This document shows, in pieces, positions 61,363 to 64,000 of a stretch of DNA of 64,000 nt (position 1 is its first letter; each line of letters begins with the position of its first letter). Position numbers and translations under genes: made by a program. The DNA is taken from NCBI RefSeq assembly GCF_021730445.1, contig NZ_JADNRM010000013.1:47824-111823 (forward strand), in the 5' to 3' direction. Under the pieces are notes generated by a model, which did no database searches, was not told the DNA's origin, and saw only the letters and a program-made list of their open reading frames with translations. The DNA comes from Phocaeicola faecalis. Lineage in GTDB: Bacteria > Bacteroidota > Bacteroidia > Bacteroidales > Bacteroidaceae.

Positions 61363-61451
61363 AACTAAATATGCATTTATCGATGATAAAAACAGGAAAA
61401 GGTAGATATTATTATATTTCTACTACATCTCAAATTTTTAGATGAGATACT

Positions 61452-62675
61452 ATGAAACATCTGTATATAATTGATAATATTGCTCAAGCTTCGTGTTATG
61501 GTGTAAAAACATACATAACTCAGATTATTGCTTCATGGAAATCTTCTCCACAAGGAAAATTAACAGTAGTCAAAATGAATGGTTCAGATAATGATATTAT
61601 AGAGACTTGGTCGGAAGGTATTCGTTTTCTTTGGATTCCTAAAGAAGATGAAGAGAATGAAATACATTATGAGGAATATTGTAAAGAATTGGCTTCCGCT
61701 TTTACTACTTGTATGTCTGAAGCCGAACAGAACATTATTCAAATAAATTTCTTCCGTCATTCTATGTTTCTTAATAATATCAAAGAAATGATGCCATCGT
61801 GTAAGTTCATAATTGTTATACATTACTTTGATTGGGGACTAGACATAGGAAATGATTTATCAAAGATGGAAAAGATTCTTAATAAGAATATATCAGAATG
61901 CACCCTTAAAGAAAAAGGTATTTTACGACTCTTCACAATTAATGGTTCCTTTTTTCACTTTGCAGACCGAATAATCTGTTTGTCGGAATATTGCAAATAT
62001 ATTCTTCTAAATCTATATCATTTAAACAAAGAGATGATACATCTATCATACAACAAATTACCCGATAATGCAGTTTTTCCAAATAATGAAATACGAAATA
62101 AGAAAAAGCAAAATATGTTTTTTCACGACAATGAAAAAATAATATTGTTTGTTGGACGTCTAGAGAGTAATAAAGGCATCATCTTTTTATTAAAAGCTTT
62201 TCGTAAGCTTTTAAACGATATTAAAAATATAAGACTAGTGATAGTGGGAGGCGGAGAATACGATGACTGTATTTGTGAAGCTAGTGACATAGCAGCAAAA
62301 GTAGTATTCACGGGTAAAATAACTCAGAATAGATTATATGATTTATATCAAATAACAGATATTGGTGTTCTACCCTCCATATATGAACAATGTAGTTACG
62401 TTATGATAGAAATGATGATGTATGGAATTCCATTAATTGCTACAAATACTTCAGGATTATCAGAAATGATACATGAAAAAGAAAATGGAACTAAAATATA
62501 CGCTCAATTCGGTTCTCAACAATTTATTGAAGAAATTTACGAGAAGCTAAAGGCATTCATCACAATGTCTGATATGGAAATAAGCAAAATGAAGAAACAT
62601 AGCAGAGAATTATATTTAAAAAAATATTCGTTGTCTGCCTTGAATCAAATAAATCAGGAATTATGGGTTATTTAA
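61452..62675 (+). CDS. GT4-type glycosyltransferase, probably of the GG-Bacteroidales peptide system
   Basis: 407 residues. The N-terminal Rossmann half begins MKHLYIIDNIAQASCYGVKTYITQII, and the C-terminal half carries GT4 features: FVGRLESNKGIIFLLKAFRKLL, LVIVGGGEYDD, VVFTGKI and the donor-site ILPSIYEQCSYVMIEMMMYGIPLIATNTSGLSEMI (EX7E type). The start resembles TIGR04157, the glycosyltransferase family defined by its link to GG-Bacteroidales peptides. It lies 38 bases before a precursor peptide, so it may glycosylate that peptide. The gene is markedly AT-rich compared with the housekeeping genes, suggesting acquisition. A 24-codon frame (61371-61445) sits just upstream. Confidence 0.82.
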   Translation: MKHLYIIDNIAQASCYGVKTYITQIIASWKSSPQGKLTVVKMNGSDNDIIETWSEGIRFLWIPKEDEENEIHYEEYCKELASAFTTCMSEAEQNIIQINFFRHSMFLNNIKEMMPSCKFIIVIHYFDWGLDIGNDLSKMEKILNKNISECTLKEKGILRLFTINGSFFHFADRIICLSEYCKYILLNLYHLNKEMIHLSYNKLPDNAVFPNNEIRNKKKQNMFFHDNEKIILFVGRLESNKGIIFLLKAFRKLLNDIKNIRLVIVGGGEYDDCICEASDIAAKVVFTGKITQNRLYDLYQITDIGVLPSIYEQCSYVMIEMMMYGIPLIATNTSGLSEMIHEKENGTKIYAQFGSQQFIEEIYEKLKAFITMSDMEISKMKKHSRELYLKKYSLSALNQINQELWVI

Positions 62676-62713
62676 AGCCCATATAAATATGTTTAATTTT
62701 AAATAATAAAGAC

Positions 62714-62935
62714 ATGAAAAAGATTAAAGTTTTAAAGCTAGGGAATCTTGAACATCAAGTCCTTAAGCAAAAGGAAGAAGAAGCACTAAAAGGTGGTACT
62801 TTCTGTATGTTTGGAAACAGAAATTTTCACGCAAATTATGAAGCTGAAAAATGTTCATGCGCATGTGGTGTATATGACGATCCCTCCAACTACTCCAGTG
62901 GACTTAGTAAAGACGCTGCTGAATTAAAAGGATGA
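62714..62935 (+). CDS. GG-leader peptide natural-product precursor (TIGR04149-like)
   Basis: 73 residues. The leader MKKIKVLKLGNLEHQVLKQ...EEEALKGG has the Lys-rich start, spaced Leu residues and terminal LKGG (Gly27-Gly28) of the GG-Bacteroidales precursors, cut after the double Gly. The 45-residue core carries four Cys (31, 47, 49 and 51, the last three as CSCAC), several Asn, Tyr and Ser, and a second ELKG at the very end. It has no signal peptide or enzyme motif. Neighbouring genes for a glycosyltransferase and a regulator fit a ribosomally made, modified peptide; a radical-SAM partner is not in the window. Confidence 0.85.
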   Translation: MKKIKVLKLGNLEHQVLKQKEEEALKGGTFCMFGNRNFHANYEAEKCSCACGVYDDPSNYSSGLSKDAAELKG

Positions 62936-63090
62936 AGAAGATTAATTTTGTATTATTCTTCTAAACGATGAAACAAATTTGGGAATGTCATCCTAAAGTT
63001 TTCTATGATAAAATAATCTGAACTTTATGTAAGATTAATAAAGACTCTTATACAGCTTCTTTAATTTATATGAAAACTATCTAAAGCCTT

Positions 63091-63165
63091 TCTGGATGAA
63101 ATAATATAGTATTGAAAACACAGTTCAAAAGCATGTTAATTTCGTTACTTCTTATTTCATCCAGA
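63091..63165. repeat. 14-bp perfect inverted repeat between the precursor and the propeller gene
   Basis: TCTGGATGAAATAA (63091-63104) and its exact reverse complement (63152-63165) are 47 bases apart. It may be a terminator hairpin with a large loop, or an invertible segment. The spacer includes a TAATTTCG sequence that is one base from a -7 box. Confidence 0.6.
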
Positions 63166-63191
63166 ATGATAACAATATAACCTTAAATATT

Positions 63192-64000
63192 ATGAGAAAC
63201 ATTATATTGATATTGTGTATACTTGCATTGTCAGGTTGCACAAGCCAGTCGAAAAAACAAAGTGATGAAAGTGAAGAGGCAGCATTTGTCTTGGATTCCA
63301 CCATCAGAATCGGCGATGCCATTGAAAAGGCCCTGCCCTCCATGAAATTATCCGAAGTGGTGGACAGTATCGTATATGTACCTTTGGAAACAAAAGTATA
63401 TTTGACCAACGGATTACTACAGTATGTAAAGCCGTATTGGTGTGCCTATCCCGGACGCTTATTCGATGCTAAAGGAAAATATGTCAAACAAATAGGAAAA
63501 CTGGGAGGCGGACCGGGAGAAGATACCAGTCCATGGGGCTATATGGTTACCTATGACGAAAAGCGTGGCTTATTCTATACACAGGGAAACAAAATCATAC
63601 AATATGACAGGAATGGCAAGTTTACAGGAGTAGAAAAGACGATACAATATACAAGCGGAGGCATGATTAGTGGCGGTTCCTTGACGGGTCTGGCAGGTAT
63701 GGTTACAGCCGACAGCCTATATATGCTTGTCAATTATCCCGATTCTGTATATTGGATGAATACGAATCTCGACATTGTGTATAGAGGGCGTATTCCGTTA
63801 GACAGTTGTTTGCATCAGCCGGCCAATGTTTATGCTCAAGGTATCCAATATGAGTTTTCAGACTACGACGGACATACCTTATTCTATAATTTCTTCACCG
63901 ATTGCATGTACACAGTAACTGATAATGGACTAAAAGTGAGATGGAAATTTGATATGAAAGATTTAGGGCCGGATAAACGTGCTTTCCTGAATGACTATAT
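63192..64000 (+). CDS. 6-bladed beta-propeller lipoprotein (partial, runs off the window)
   Basis: The first 269 codons are visible, open to the window end. The signal MRNIILILCILALSGC has a lipobox. The mature part begins with the family pattern KLSEVVDSIVYVPLETKVY, then RLFDAKGKYVKQIGKLGGGPGED and blade-like repeats such as GLFYTQGNKIIQYDRNGKFTGVEKTI. It is related to the gene at 38552. Such lipoproteins often accompany GG-Bacteroidales peptide clusters; the role is unknown. Confidence 0.85.
   Translation, partial: MRNIILILCILALSGCTSQSKKQSDESEEAAFVLDSTIRIGDAIEKALPSMKLSEVVDSIVYVPLETKVYLTNGLLQYVKPYWCAYPGRLFDAKGKYVKQIGKLGGGPGEDTSPWGYMVTYDEKRGLFYTQGNKIIQYDRNGKFTGVEKTIQYTSGGMISGGSLTGLAGMVTADSLYMLVNYPDSVYWMNTNLDIVYRGRIPLDSCLHQPANVYAQGIQYEFSDYDGHTLFYNFFTDCMYTVTDNGLKVRWKFDMKDLGPDKRAFLNDY

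Noticed and set aside
62968..63021. 17-codon frame after the precursor (MKQIWECHPKVFYDKII)
   Set aside because: No LKGG leader and too short; not a second precursor on present evidence.

Overview
The window is a chromosomal segment of a Bacteroides-type bacterium (phylum Bacteroidota, order Bacteroidales). The reasons are: promoters of the Bacteroidota form (TAnnTTTG at -7, TTTG-like at -33) before many genes; SusC/SusD-type outer-membrane proteins; a one-protein hybrid two-component system; LruC-domain lipoproteins; several small lipoprotein or DUF families found mainly in this order; and a GG-leader peptide of the GG-Bacteroidales type. I cannot name the species from the sequence alone.

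Layout. 1-4.2 kb: minus-strand housekeeping genes (N-terminus of a ribonucleotide reductase large subunit behind a cobalamin riboswitch, a hemolysin-III membrane protein, a CCA-adding enzyme, ruvA) with one plus-strand lipoprotein. 4.3-12.8 kb: diaminopimelate dehydrogenase, then three LruC lipoprotein paralogues with lgt (the lipoprotein lipidation enzyme) between the first and second. 12.8-15.7 kb: a repeat-rich stretch, an HU-related DNA-binding protein and an AAA-ATPase/PD-(D/E)XK protein. 16-25.2 kb: a fructan/fructose utilisation locus (outer-membrane receptor, GH32, sugar transporter, fructokinase, and a hybrid two-component regulator with a periplasmic sugar-binding domain). 25.3-30.6 kb: ACT protein and phenylacetate-CoA ligase, a DUF3256 protein, L31, class II aldolase, and a GH29 fucosidase. 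30.7-38.5 kb: two AraC regulators and a complete RND efflux operon. 38.5-45.2 kb: lipoproteins, an MFS transporter, a probable 36-residue membrane peptide, DUF4831 and NAD(P)H-hydrate repair. 45.7-51.4 kb: a SusC/SusD/surface-lipoprotein operon with no enzyme genes next to it. 51.6-58.9 kb: hpt-adk, a putative zinc peptidase, the obg-pgeF-B3/B4-M23-small basic protein cluster, and a stand-alone AICAR formyltransferase.

59-64 kb is the most interesting part. It is AT-rich and reads as a ribosomally made peptide natural-product locus: a membrane-anchored TPR regulator with a C-terminal helix-turn-helix, an array of GTGTACT direct repeats, a small secreted DUF3244-type protein, a glycosyltransferase, a 73-residue Cys-containing precursor with an LKGG leader end, and the start of a beta-propeller lipoprotein that runs off the window. 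Maturation and export genes, if present, would lie beyond 64 kb.

Three families of short non-coding repeats lie in gaps between genes: GTAG...CTAC double hairpins, elements bounded by inverted GTGTCAAAAC, and a repeated GTTACAGATTGTAAC-plus-terminator unit. No tRNA, rRNA, CRISPR array or insertion sequence was recognised.
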